A stretch of DNA of 64,000 nt from G965276675 sp965276675 (GTDB lineage: Bacteria > Acidobacteriota > Terriglobia > Terriglobales > Acidobacteriaceae). A program made the position numbers and the translations under genes. Below the pieces are notes generated by a model. That model did no database searches and was not told the DNA's origin. It saw nothing but the letters and a program-made list of their open reading frames with translations. This document shows positions 18,104 through 26,053 of this stretch, piece after piece (the stretch's first letter is position 1; each line of letters opens with the position of its first letter). The stretch lies in assembly GCA_965276675.1 (NCBI GenBank), contig OZ255624.1, positions 2,046,001 through 2,110,000 on the forward strand, read 5' to 3'.

Positions 18104-18757
18104 CTACTTCTCATCCGTCGATAAGGACGAGATCAGGTTATCCGCCTCCTGCATGGAGGCATCGATGCTTGCAGTCAGGTCTTCGACGTTTCCTTGAATA
18201 CTCGCCGTCGTACCCTTGAGTGAACCAATGGCGCGTGCGTTCAGATTGTGCTTCAGGAAAAGCACCTGATCATGGAACGCTGCCAGGACGGGTTTCATCT
18301 TACTCTCAGTCTTGCGCATCGCCCGCATGTAAGCGGCTTCGCGCACCTTTGAATTGCGCAGCATCGCAGAGCTTTGCGACTTCAGCCTCGCATTGCCCAT
18401 CTCGTCTATCTCCTTCTGCCACTCATTGAACAGGTCGTTGCTCACCTGGTCTATGGATTGAATCCGCTCATGCAGTTTATTCGCCTGATTGCTGGCCTTT
18501 TCGTACTCCGAGTTCAGTCGTTTATAGGACTCTTCGAGCGAACCGCCCTTGAAGCCGGTCAGCTCCTGGAAGGACTCCATCGTCGTTTTAATTTGTTCTT
18601 TTGTTTGCTGCTGGTCTTTTTTCGCGTCCTTTACACGCGAGACTAGGATGTCCCGCTTCTCCTGGCCAAACGCCTTTAGCGTCCGGTAATACGCCGAAGT
18701 GCAGCCACTCAAAAGAACAGCGAAGATCAGCAGACCGGCACAGAGAATTTTCCGCAT
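18104..18757 (-). CDS. DUF2959 family lipoprotein
   Basis: 217 residues. Signal peptide and lipobox VLLSGC at the N-terminus, then almost wholly helical, charged sequence with coiled-coil character. It matches the DUF2959 family by YYRTLKAFGQEKRDILVSRV near the start and TKEQIKTTMESFQELTGFKGG after it. Function is unknown; a periplasmic or envelope structural role is plausible. It is transcribed towards atpC and is separated from the upstream PP2C gene by a repeat-bearing spacer. Confidence 0.82.
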   Translation of the reverse strand: MRKILCAGLLIFAVLLSGCTSAYYRTLKAFGQEKRDILVSRVKDAKKDQQQTKEQIKTTMESFQELTGFKGGSLEESYKRLNSEYEKASNQANKLHERIQSIDQVSNDLFNEWQKEIDEMGNARLKSQSSAMLRNSKVREAAYMRAMRKTESKMKPVLAAFHDQVLFLKHNLNARAIGSLKGTTASIQGNVEDLTASIDASMQEADNLISSLSTDEK

Positions 18758-18885
18758 AGTCCCTCGCTAAACAAGAAATCAACACAAATATCGATTGTAC
18801 GTGCGGGAGAAGATCGGAAGGGGCGAGGCATGCCGACGTCAGCGTTGGACCGTGACACATTAGTCAGCGTCCCGCTCTAAATGAG

Positions 18886-18922
18886 TAGGCGCCGGAGGCG
18901 CGTCTGCCTGAACGGCAAGTCC
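18886..18922. repeat. Dispersed 37-nt intergenic repeat, copy B
   Basis: 32 of 37 positions identical to 11185-11221. Here the unit folds as GCGCC-GGA-GGCGC followed by TGCC-TGAAC-GGCA, a REP-like double hairpin. It ends 3 bp from the PP2C stop codon. Confidence 0.6.
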
Positions 18923-18924
18923 CC

Positions 18925-19701
18925 CTAGCGGACGCGCACCAGCACGCAGGTGATGTTGTCCCGGCCGCCAGCTGCGTTTGCTGCCTCAATCAGCCGGTTG
19001 CACGTCTCGTGCAGATCGGGTGCGGCCGCGAGGAGCGACGCGATCTTTCCATCCTGCAGTTCGCGCGTCAGTCCATCGGATGCCAGCAGGAACACATCTC
19101 CCGTTTGCAACGCCAACTCCTCCACATCTGGATAAACTTCAGGCCGCGTGCCAATCGCGCGGGTGATCACGTTTTGCATTGGGGATCGACGGGCTTGCGC
19201 GGGCGTCATCCGCCCCAGCCGCACCTGCTCTTCAACCAGGGAATGATCGTGCGTCAGGCACTTCAGCCGACCGTCGCGCCATCTGTAACAGCGGCTGTCA
19301 CCTACATGGGCGATCCACGCGGTTGTCTTATGTACAGCCAGCGTGACCAGCGTCGTGCCCATGCCTTCGAGCAGGCGATCGCTTTGCGCCCTGGTAAACA
19401 CAACACGGTTCGCCAGTCGCACGGCTTCGGTCATGAGTTGCGCACTTGGCTTGTGTTTAATCAGCACACTCATGGCTGTCTCCGAAGCTAGAAGACTGGC
19501 CAACTCACCCGCGGCAGCGCCGCCCATGCCGTCACACACCACGAAGATGCCCGCCTCCACTTGGCAGACCAGCGCATCTTCGTTGCCACGGCGCACCCGG
19601 CCCCGGTCTGTCGCTCCCGACGCCTCGCAACTTATCGAGCGGTTCGCGATGGCGGCTTCAGCGGCGCCCGCTATGGTGTCCCTTGCTGCCATTGGTTGCA
19701 A
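18925..19701 (-). CDS. PP2C-type serine/threonine phosphatase
   Basis: 258 residues with the full PP2C motif set: ATDRGRVRRGNEDA, VCDGMGGAAAGELAS, GTTLVTLAV, AHVGDSRCYRWRDG, TRAIGT, LLASDGLTREL and GGRDNITCVLV, including the metal-binding aspartates. It is a soluble, single-domain protein probably opposing Ser/Thr kinases, none of which is encoded here. A TTG at 19701 has GGTGAG 6 nt upstream; an ATG at 19692 is an alternative. It is a single gene between a thioredoxin-like operon and the DUF2959 gene. Confidence 0.93.
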   Translation of the reverse strand: MQPMAARDTIAGAAEAAIANRSISCEASGATDRGRVRRGNEDALVCQVEAGIFVVCDGMGGAAAGELASLLASETAMSVLIKHKPSAQLMTEAVRLANRVVFTRAQSDRLLEGMGTTLVTLAVHKTTAWIAHVGDSRCYRWRDGRLKCLTHDHSLVEEQVRLGRMTPAQARRSPMQNVITRAIGTRPEVYPDVEELALQTGDVFLLASDGLTRELQDGKIASLLAAAPDLHETCNRLIEAANAAGGRDNITCVLVRVR

Positions 19702-19795
19702 ATCCCGCTCACCATGCTACTGCTTTCAGGGGATTTGCACACCTTCGCACCGCGCGGGTGGGTCACGAGCAGGAGTTCCTGAACGTTATTTGAGA

Positions 19796-19848
19796 AGATG
19801 ACTTGCGTCATCTCGCGCCGGCCCGGTTTCGTACACAGACTCCGGGCC
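19796..19848 (-). terminator. Two hairpins after the thioredoxin-like operon
   Basis: Read on the minus strand, GGCCCGG/CCGGGCC (19820-19848) is followed by AGATGAC-GCAA-GTCATCT (19796-19813) with a GNRA-type loop and then TCTC. It is a plausible terminator for the two genes upstream. Confidence 0.45.
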
Positions 19849-19864
19849 GAGACTTAAGCTCACC

Positions 19865-20329
19865 CTACTTCAGCGCCTTATTCAGAATCGCCGTTAGCTG
19901 ATCTGTCCCGATCTCACCGGCGTGGTTGTACAAAACATCGCCCGATGCTCCTACCACCGCCACATGTGGGATATAGCCGCCATAGAACCGCTTCACTAAC
20001 TCCTGCTGCAGTGCCGGCCGCTGATGGTCAAGGTCGATTACGACAAAATTCACTCGGTCTTTGTACGCCTTATACAGGTCAACGGTTCGTTCAGCTTGAC
20101 GCTTTGAATTGAAGCAGCCTTCCCCATAGATGATCACGTAGTTCGGCTTGTTCGCGGCCAGGCCGGTATTCATATTCTCCCCAGTAATGAGTGGCCCATC
20201 CTGGCTATCGCTAGAGTAGTCCAGGTGGTCGTTGAGCCGAAGATTGTCGGCGCCATAAGCCGGAAGGCTGAGTGCTACTGTGAGCAGAGCTGCGGAAAAA
20301 GCTCCGGAGACAAGAGTGTGCATTTTCAT
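19865..20329 (-). CDS. Exported thioredoxin-fold protein with a single active-site Cys
   Basis: 154 residues with a signal peptide (SAALLTVALSLPAYG). The fold is suggested by NYVIIYGEGCFNSKRQ at the active-site position and YIPHVAVVG at the cis-proline position. The CxxC is reduced to C72-F-N-S, so it cannot form an intramolecular disulfide; a monothiol or non-redox role is more likely. Its ATG overlaps the stop of the upstream DUF255-type gene by four nucleotides (ATGA), so the two are translationally coupled and probably work together. Confidence 0.72.
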   Translation of the reverse strand: MKMHTLVSGAFSAALLTVALSLPAYGADNLRLNDHLDYSSDSQDGPLITGENMNTGLAANKPNYVIIYGEGCFNSKRQAERTVDLYKAYKDRVNFVVIDLDHQRPALQQELVKRFYGGYIPHVAVVGASGDVLYNHAGEIGTDQLTAILNKALK

Positions 20330-20892
20330 GGAGTAATCCTTTCCGGGGTGATGCGAATGCTGTTTCCTTGCAGATACTTTGGATCCGAGAAGTGAGCCAG
20401 CGCACTCTGCGCGGCCTGGCTGAAGGACGGCTTATTCCCCTTCGGCTGAGAGGGAAGGTAACTGTGCCCATCAAAGAGCCGTCCATCGGGCGTGAGAAAC
20501 GCGACCAATGGCAAGCCGGCCGGTAGATTGAGATACGCTTGCGCCCGCTCCAGCTTTGCCACCAGTGTTCCAGCTGCATCGTAGTCGACCTTAACGGCGA
20601 CGAAGTGGGCATTGATAAAACTCGCCATCTCCGGATTGCCATAGGTCTCCTTGTCCATGGTGACGCACCACGGACACCATGTGGCGCCGACATCCAGGAG
20701 AATGGGCCGGTCGAGTTTTTCTGCTCTCCCGAAGGCCTGCTTTCCATATGGATACCAGTCCACTGGTTGACTTGCCGCCCGTTTGAGATAGGCTGCGCTC
20801 TCCCCAGCAAGATGATTCTCTTCCGCACCGGCGCTGAGCACCGCGAGTGAGACCATCCAGCTGAGGATAAAAGTACACCTCGCTTTCATCAC
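20326..20892 (-). CDS. Exported DUF255/DsbH-type thioredoxin protein
   Basis: 188 residues: signal peptide, then the N-terminal domain of the DUF255 (YyaL/SPATA20) family, AAYLKRAASQPVDWYPYG, followed by PILLDVGATWCPWCVTMDKE with a thioredoxin active site C73-P-W-C76. The large C-terminal domain of full DUF255 proteins is absent, giving a stand-alone thioredoxin module. Extracytoplasmic thiol-disulfide exchange or reductant delivery is likely. It is the first gene of a two-gene operon. Confidence 0.8.
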   Translation of the reverse strand: MMKARCTFILSWMVSLAVLSAGAEENHLAGESAAYLKRAASQPVDWYPYGKQAFGRAEKLDRPILLDVGATWCPWCVTMDKETYGNPEMASFINAHFVAVKVDYDAAGTLVAKLERAQAYLNLPAGLPLVAFLTPDGRLFDGHSYLPSQPKGNKPSFSQAAQSALAHFSDPKYLQGNSIRITPERITP

Positions 20893-21195
20893 GATTTCAT
20901 TTTCCGGGCTGGCTCATTCTGGATAGCCTCTGAAATTAAGACGCACTCCGCTTCGAGGAGTTACAAGGAACGCTACGCCGGTTGACTTTGTTGTGTGTCG
21001 AGTACGGTACTTAGGTGATCGAAGTCCATGTCTCTTCGCGGATGTTGCTGGAATAACAGCCCCGCTGATTCCGCATATGGACAAGGATTGGGCTATCTCA
21101 TAACACAGGACATTGCGCCGGTGTGGATCGGTGAAATGGGATCGATCGCGAGGCGATTCCTCACAATCGCCTCGCCTTACATCGCCCATTGGCGT
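20893..21195. other. Noncoding 303-bp spacer with an 11-bp hairpin
   Basis: Contains a perfect GCGAGGCGATT/AATCGCCTCGC stem (21148-21158 and 21165-21175) just after the stop of the SUMT gene, probably its 3' end structure, without a T-run. I recognise no gene; an open minus-strand frame at 20914-21189 has no family resemblance or signal. Confidence 0.5.
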
Positions 21196-22029
21196 TTAGC
21201 GGTCGTGCTGTTCGTGTTGGTTCCGCGTCTCTTCGGGTCGATATATCGTATTCGTCTCCGCCGTTCCTATCCATGCTGCCGCGATGGCCTCGGAGTGCTG
21301 CATGGTTTGCGCGAGCGCCCAGCCTGCAAGCAGGATGGATGGCGCAGCTACGGAAGCCAATGCCGGGAGTCCAGCTAACGGCGTCCACTGCACAGATTGA
21401 TCCGGTTGCGCCGCTCGGCTGATCACGCAGCAGGGCAGCTCTGGCGATTCCCCTCCGGCGAGCCATGCCTCGGTCAGAGGCCCATAGTCGCGGCCCGGCA
21501 TGTAGACCACGCGCGTGGGACCGGCTGATTCAGCCACTTCGGTGCCTCGATCCAGTTGACTCTCGGGAGCGCCGCGATGTCCCGTGTGGAACTCGACGCT
21601 CGAGGCGGCTCGCCGGTCGGTGAGCGAGCAACCCAGCGCGGCTGCGGCAGCGAATGCAGCGGTAATGCCCGGCACCACCTCGAACGGAACACCCGCCCCG
21701 CGCAGCGCATCCATCTCTTCTGCGGCTCGGCCAAAGATCATCGGATCGCCACTCTTGAGGCGCACCACACTTAGCCCGCGTTGAGCACCGTCCACCATGA
21801 GCGTGTGGATGTCCGCCTGGCGAATCCGCTTCGGGTTGCCACACCGCTTACCCACGCTCATCACCAGCGCGTGTGGGCCGACTTGTTGTAGCACTGCGAC
21901 GGTTACGAGATCGTCGTGCAGCACCAGGTCTGCAGTGGCCAGAAGACGCACGGCCTTCACCGTAAGAAGCTCCGGGTCACCAGGGCCTGCTCCCACGAGA
22001 TACACCTTCCCCTTTTCCGCGAGCGTCAT
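21196..22029 (-). CDS. Uroporphyrinogen-III C-methyltransferase (SUMT)
   Basis: 277 residues; methylates uroporphyrinogen III twice with S-adenosylmethionine, giving precorrin-2 for siroheme. Motifs: KVYLVGAGPGDPELLTVKA near the start, VVRLKSGDPMIFGRA and FEVVPGITAAFAAAA. The ATG at 22029 overlaps the stop of the preceding gene as ATGA and has GGTGG upstream; an ATG at 22041 is a longer alternative. It is the last gene of the reductase-siroheme operon, and the siroheme it supports is the cofactor of the first gene product. Confidence 0.93.
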   Translation of the reverse strand: MTLAEKGKVYLVGAGPGDPELLTVKAVRLLATADLVLHDDLVTVAVLQQVGPHALVMSVGKRCGNPKRIRQADIHTLMVDGAQRGLSVVRLKSGDPMIFGRAAEEMDALRGAGVPFEVVPGITAAFAAAAALGCSLTDRRAASSVEFHTGHRGAPESQLDRGTEVAESAGPTRVVYMPGRDYGPLTEAWLAGGESPELPCCVISRAAQPDQSVQWTPLAGLPALASVAAPSILLAGWALAQTMQHSEAIAAAWIGTAETNTIYRPEETRNQHEQHDR

Positions 22030-22712
22030 GTCAGCCACCATGAATCGGAGTGGGCCTTCGGCTTGAACGCCATCTGCCGCGATGGGCAGCTATCGGCGTC
22101 ACACATATCGCGGTTTGCCAGTTCTTTCAGCAGAGTGTTGCGGGCTTCGCTGGGCGGCTGCACGCGAAGTACATCGCGCCGAAGCTTGCCTAGTCGCTGC
22201 AGCCAGATGCCTACGTCTTGCGGCAGCGCCGCCTGCAGTTCCCGCCGAAGGCGTTGCGCCAGCGCCGGGCTTTCACCGGCGGTTGAGATTGCAATCTGTA
22301 GCGGCCCGCGACGCACGACTGAGGAGAAATAGAAGTCGCAGAACGGCGGGTCATCGACTGCGTTGGCCAGCACGCCGCGCTCGGTTGCATCGCGAAAGAC
22401 GGCGTGGTTTACCTCTGGATCGCTGCTGGCCGCAATCGCGAGCGAGATGCCGTCGAGGTCCGCCGGCTTATAGGTACGTTGGCGCCACTGGAGACGGCCT
22501 GCGGATACAAGCTCTTCAATCTCAGGCTTGGCCCAGGGAGCCACAACAGTCACGAGTGCTCCACATTCCAGCAGGCTCATAATCTTTTGCGAGCCCACAA
22601 TGCCTGCGCCTACCACCAGGCAAGGGCGTGCTTCGAGCTTGACGAAGATGGGAAGCAGTGGAGTGTCTGTGCTGGTAACTGGGCTCATGTCTGCGCTCGT
22701 GTTTGGGCTCAT
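22026..22712 (-). CDS. Precorrin-2 dehydrogenase / siroheme synthase N-domain
   Basis: 228 residues matching the CysG N-terminal (Met8-like) domain: LPIFVKLEARPCLVVGAG with a Rossmann glycine motif GAGIVGSQK, LVTVVAPWA, AAIASSSDPEVN-like segment, LANAVDDPPFCDFYF and VVRRGPLQIAISTAGESP. It oxidises precorrin-2 to sirohydrochlorin with NAD and may chelate iron. In enterobacteria this is fused to SUMT; here they are separate coupled genes. A 117-bp inverted-repeat element fills the gap to the reductase gene upstream. Confidence 0.9.
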   Translation of the reverse strand: MSPNTSADMSPVTSTDTPLLPIFVKLEARPCLVVGAGIVGSQKIMSLLECGALVTVVAPWAKPEIEELVSAGRLQWRQRTYKPADLDGISLAIAASSDPEVNHAVFRDATERGVLANAVDDPPFCDFYFSSVVRRGPLQIAISTAGESPALAQRLRRELQAALPQDVGIWLQRLGKLRRDVLRVQPPSEARNTLLKELANRDMCDADSCPSRQMAFKPKAHSDSWWLT

Positions 22713-22722
22713 GCTGCTCCTT

Positions 22723-22839
22723 CTAAAGCATTTTCACAGATGCTGTGTTGTGGCTAGCTTCGGTTCTGTGCAGCTTTTCTTGACGGAAAAGCTGTGCCGA
22801 GTTTCGTTGTCGCTCTACACCTACTGTGAAATGCTTTAG
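22723..22839. mobile_element. 117-bp MITE/REP-like element with terminal inverted repeats
   Basis: Ends are CTAAAGCATTTTCACAG (22723-22739) and CTGTGAAATGCTTTAG (22824-22839), complementary over 16 bp with one extra T in the left arm. Inside is a second perfect stem CAGCTTTTC/GAAAAGCTG (22771-22779 and 22786-22794). It has no coding capacity, fills almost the entire 131-bp gap inside an operon, and could fold as one long RNA hairpin. No second copy was found in the window and no target duplication was assigned. Confidence 0.5.
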
Positions 22840-22843
22840 CGGT

Positions 22844-24544
22844 TTACTCGGCTGCCCCGTGCGGAACTCGCCCAGCGGGTTGATCCCTCTCGACCGCCGG
22901 TGCGATCTGCCCCGCCAGCGAAGCGCGCAGCTCGTCATTGCTGTGCCTGCCAAAGTACGCACGAAGATCCTCCGCTTCCCGGCGCTCGCCCAGGTAGCCG
23001 CGCAGCAGCCGCTCGAGCGCCTCCGGAACCTGGGTCGCCGGACACCGGTACCCGACCGATCGCCCGATGCCGGCATGGCTGCCCACCGCACCACCTACGC
23101 AGAAGTAGTAGGCGTCCACCAGGCTGCCGTCGTGCTTGATCTTTTTACCCTCGATCCCCACATCGGCAATCCAGTGTTGACCGCAACTATTGGGGCAGCC
23201 GGTCACGTGCAGCTTCAGCTGCTGGTCAAACTGCGGGAGGCGGTTCTCCATCTCGTCCACCAGCCAGCGCGTGAAGGATTTGGTTTCGGTGATCGCCAGC
23301 TTGCAGAACTCCGTTCCCGTGCAAGCGATCGCGCCGCGCCAGAAAGGGGAGCCATCTACCTGCAGCTGGATCTTTGCGAGCTCTTCTATTAGCGGTGCGG
23401 TGTTCCGCTGCGGGACGTTGATGAAGAGCAGGTTCTGCATCACGGTGGTGCGCAGTTCGCCGTTGCCGAAGCGCTCCGCCAGAGTAGCCGCTGCCTGGAG
23501 CTGATCACCGCTCAGCCGTCCGCGCAGAACGGAAGCGCCTACGTAGTACAACCCGCTCTGGCGCTGGCGATGCACGCCGACGTGGTCACGGAAGATGTCT
23601 CCGGGAACAACCTCATCCGGGGCCGGGTCGAGCTGAAAGGAAAGCCGGCCGGCGAGCTCGTCGAGAAACCGTTCCGCGGTCCAGCCCTCACGCAGGAAAA
23701 GATGTTTCATCCGGGCACGGTCGCGGCTCTCGCGCAGACCCTCCTGCGCGCGGAAGATCTCTGCAATGGCGAGGACCACAGCGGCCGCCTGATCCGGCCG
23801 CACAAAGGCGTCCAGCTTGACCGCCAGATGCGGGTCGGCGGAGAGGCCGCCACCCACGCGCACGGAAAACCCGACTTCATCGCCGCGTTTTACCGGCGAG
23901 AGCCCGATGTCATTGATCTCCGGGTACGAGCACCACGACGGACATCCTGTGACGGAGACCTTGAACTTGCGTGGCAGGTTGTAAAACTCCGGATTACCCG
24001 ACAGCGCGCGAGAGACCTCGAGTGCAACCGGGGATGCGTCGAGCAGCTCATCTGCCGCGATGCCGGCCAGCGGACACCCCGTCACATTGCGCGTCACGTC
24101 GCCACATGCACCCTTGGGCGAGAGCCCTACGCGATTGAGTTGGTCTACGATCTCAGGCAACGACTCGATGGTGAGCCAGTGCAGCTGGATATTCTGCCGC
24201 ACTGTGATGTCCGCGAGATTGCGTGCGTGCTTCTTGGTAATCTGCGCAACTGCGCGTAACTGCTCCGCGTTCAGGATTCCGTTTGGAACGCCAATGCGCA
24301 GCATGAAATACTCTGTTGCCTTGCCCTCGCCCCCTACGCCGCCCAGCGCGCCCGCACCGTCGCCCTGCGTGTAAATGCCCCACCACTTGAAGTACATGCT
24401 GGCCCACTCCGGCGCCACGCTGCTGCGGCCATCCCGCGCAAATTGTCGGATCTCCTCGAAGGCCTCCCAGGGGTTCTTCTCGCGCTTCAGGCGCTCAGCC
24501 TTCTGCGCCTTTGTTTCCTTGACTGGTGCGGATGTTTCAGTCAT
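22844..24544 (-). CDS. Siroheme-dependent sulfite/nitrite reductase
   Basis: 566 residues, ferredoxin-type assimilatory reductase catalysing the six-electron reduction of sulfite to sulfide or nitrite to ammonia. The siroheme/4Fe-4S cysteines are C408-x5-C414 (ACTGTEFCK) and C450-x3-C454 (TGCPNSCGQ). Ferrodoxin-like half-domains carry GACGDVTRNVTGCPLAG and KVSVTGCPSWC. Substrate cannot be decided from these motifs. A Cys-rich leader peptide and attenuator-like hairpin upstream favour sulfite reduction for cysteine synthesis. The next two genes make siroheme. GGAG precedes the ATG. Confidence 0.9.
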   Translation of the reverse strand: MTETSAPVKETKAQKAERLKREKNPWEAFEEIRQFARDGRSSVAPEWASMYFKWWGIYTQGDGAGALGGVGGEGKATEYFMLRIGVPNGILNAEQLRAVAQITKKHARNLADITVRQNIQLHWLTIESLPEIVDQLNRVGLSPKGACGDVTRNVTGCPLAGIAADELLDASPVALEVSRALSGNPEFYNLPRKFKVSVTGCPSWCSYPEINDIGLSPVKRGDEVGFSVRVGGGLSADPHLAVKLDAFVRPDQAAAVVLAIAEIFRAQEGLRESRDRARMKHLFLREGWTAERFLDELAGRLSFQLDPAPDEVVPGDIFRDHVGVHRQRQSGLYYVGASVLRGRLSGDQLQAAATLAERFGNGELRTTVMQNLLFINVPQRNTAPLIEELAKIQLQVDGSPFWRGAIACTGTEFCKLAITETKSFTRWLVDEMENRLPQFDQQLKLHVTGCPNSCGQHWIADVGIEGKKIKHDGSLVDAYYFCVGGAVGSHAGIGRSVGYRCPATQVPEALERLLRGYLGERREAEDLRAYFGRHSNDELRASLAGQIAPAVERDQPAGRVPHGAAE

Positions 24545-24583
24545 GTATTCTCCGGGTGGTCATGAAAGTGAGGGCCAAAGAGA

Positions 24584-24618
24584 AAGCCCCTACTGCAGGT
24601 TGGCTGCGGTAGGGGCTT
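24584..24618 (-). terminator. Attenuator-like terminator in the reductase leader
   Basis: On the minus strand the arms AAGCCCCTAC and GTAGGGGCTT form a perfect 10-bp stem, extended inside by GCAG/CTGC after one mismatch, and are followed by TCTCTTT. It lies 28 nt after the stop of a Cys-rich leader ORF and 40 nt before the reductase start. Confidence 0.7.
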
Positions 24619-24646
24619 GGGTTGAGTTCGTTTCTGAGAGGTTAGA

Positions 24647-24694
24647 TCAGAGGCTCACCACAGGCCCGCGCAGCGGCATGCAGATACAACACAT
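24647..24694 (-). CDS. Putative cysteine leader peptide MCCICMPLRGPVVSL
   Basis: A 15-residue ORF, ATG at 24694 to TGA at 24647, with Cys codons at positions 2, 3 and 5 (TGT TGT ATC TGC). It sits in the leader of a sulfite/nitrite reductase gene, ahead of a terminator-like hairpin, the classical layout of amino-acid attenuation. The segment GCTGCGCGGGC inside it (24674 to 24664) can pair with CGCAGC and GCCC in the 5' arm of that hairpin, a candidate antiterminator. No good Shine-Dalgarno sequence is seen. Cysteine-codon leaders before sulfur or nitrite reductase genes are known in mycobacteria; for this organism the assignment is inference. Confidence 0.6.
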   Translation of the reverse strand: MCCICMPLRGPVVSL

Positions 24695-24737
24695 GCAACA
24701 GATAGCTGCGGGGCTGGTGAATAACGCCATTGAGATG

Positions 24738-24766
24738 ACAGTAAACGCTGACAAATGGGAAGTCAA
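24738..24766 (-). promoter_or_regulatory. Candidate promoter of the reductase leader
   Basis: Minus-strand -35 TTGACT (24766-24761), 17-nt spacer, -10 TACTGT (24743-24738). The -35 is good, the -10 weak but keeps the key first, second and last bases. Transcription would start near 24731, giving a leader of about 190 nt that contains the Cys-rich ORF. Confidence 0.4.
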
Positions 24767-24785
24767 CCCGCGACCCATTCCCGGT

Positions 24786-25964
24786 TTAGCGTTGCAAATG
24801 CATCGCCTGAGCGGTCACATCGGTGTATTTCAGTCCGGCGCCGGTGTTGAAGATGACAACACGATCGTCCGAGGTCAGCTCACCTGTGCCGAGCAGGTGA
24901 TCATAAGCGGCTGTCGCGGCCGCTCCCTCTGGCGAGAGAAAGATGCCTTCATGCTTCGCCCAGTCTTTGAGCGAGTCCAGGATTTCGCTGTCTGGAAACC
25001 CGAGCGCCTTGCCTCCGGATTGGTGAAGTATCTCGAGCAGGATGTAGTCGCCATAGGGTTTGGGAACGCGCAAACCAGATGCGAAGGTGCTGGCGTTTTT
25101 CCACGCCTCGCTTGTCGATGCGCCCTTATCGTAGGCCTTAACCACGGGAGCACAGCCGTCCGACTGCAATGCATACATACGTGGACGTTTGCCGGGGCGC
25201 ACCCAGCCCAGCTCCTCCAGTTCTCCAAACGCCTTCCACATTCCTATAAACCCAACGCCGCCGCCCGTGGGATAGAAGACCGCATCCGGATACTCCCAGC
25301 CGAGCTGCTCGACTAGTTCGTAGCCCATGGTCTTTTTACCTTCGACGCGGAAGGGCTCCTTGAGAGTAGAAACATCGAACCAGCCCTCCTCCTCTCGGCG
25401 CTCCGCCACCATACGAGCGCAGTCGGAGATAAGCCCGTCGACCAGGGTGACATGCGCTCCGTACGCGATGGCCTCCACATAGTTGGCAAAGGGGACATCC
25501 TGCGGCATGAAGATGTGGGCCTCCATGCCTGCCGCTGCAGCGTAGGCTGCTAGCGCTCCAGCGGCATTGCCTGCAGAGGGCACGGCCAGCTTGGTAAGTC
25601 CGTAGTGCCGGGCCATGGTCACGGCAAGCCCGAGCCCGCGCGCCTTGAAGGTTCCGGTGGGATTGGCGCCCTCCTCTTTGATAAAGGCGTTAGGGTAGCG
25701 CCGGCTCCGCAGCATGGGCGTCCATCCTTCGGCGAGTGTGACTGGCTCCACATCGGGCAGAACGGCCGCGTAGCGCCACATTCCGGCGGAGGGCGCAGTG
25801 GCTGCGTTGGGCGCAATGGCGTCGCGCACCGCAGTGCCGTGCGCGGCGGTCAGGTCATAGCGAACATAGAGCGCTCCTGCGCACTTCGGGCAAACGGTCT
25901 GTGGTGTCTCCGCCGAGACGCGGGCGTCGCAGCGGGAGCACTCAAGATAAGCAATTTGGGGCAT
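24786..25964 (-). CDS. thrC: Threonine synthase
   Basis: 392 residues; converts O-phosphohomoserine to threonine with PLP. An N-terminal zinc-ribbon-like piece has C9xxC12 and C25xxC28, seen in part of the family. The PLP lysine lies in NPTGTFKARG (K107); the phosphate loop is in YPTGGGVGFIG. AVPSAGNAAGALAAYAA matches the fold II core. It is transcribed in the same direction as the reductase operon but a separate promoter lies between them. Cysteate synthase or other fold II paralogues are possible but less likely. Confidence 0.9.
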   Translation of the reverse strand: MPQIAYLECSRCDARVSAETPQTVCPKCAGALYVRYDLTAAHGTAVRDAIAPNAATAPSAGMWRYAAVLPDVEPVTLAEGWTPMLRSRRYPNAFIKEEGANPTGTFKARGLGLAVTMARHYGLTKLAVPSAGNAAGALAAYAAAAGMEAHIFMPQDVPFANYVEAIAYGAHVTLVDGLISDCARMVAERREEEGWFDVSTLKEPFRVEGKKTMGYELVEQLGWEYPDAVFYPTGGGVGFIGMWKAFGELEELGWVRPGKRPRMYALQSDGCAPVVKAYDKGASTSEAWKNASTFASGLRVPKPYGDYILLEILHQSGGKALGFPDSEILDSLKDWAKHEGIFLSPEGAAATAAYDHLLGTGELTSDDRVVIFNTGAGLKYTDVTAQAMHLQR

Positions 25965-26053
25965 GGAAGCAGCCTACCATCGGCGCATAAGTGCCTGGCT
26001 CGAGAGCGGCGTTGCCCGGCTCCGGTGTGCTGGCTGTACCATGTGATCTCTCC

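Noticed and set aside
20914..21189. 91-codon minus-strand frame between SUMT and the DUF255-type gene
   Set aside because: No motif and Arg/His-rich chance composition; it overlaps the hairpin at the end of the SUMT gene.
24545..24785. Known riboswitch in the reductase leader (SAM, cobalamin or others)
   Set aside because: No recognisable conserved riboswitch core; the Cys-rich ORF with terminator explains the structure better.
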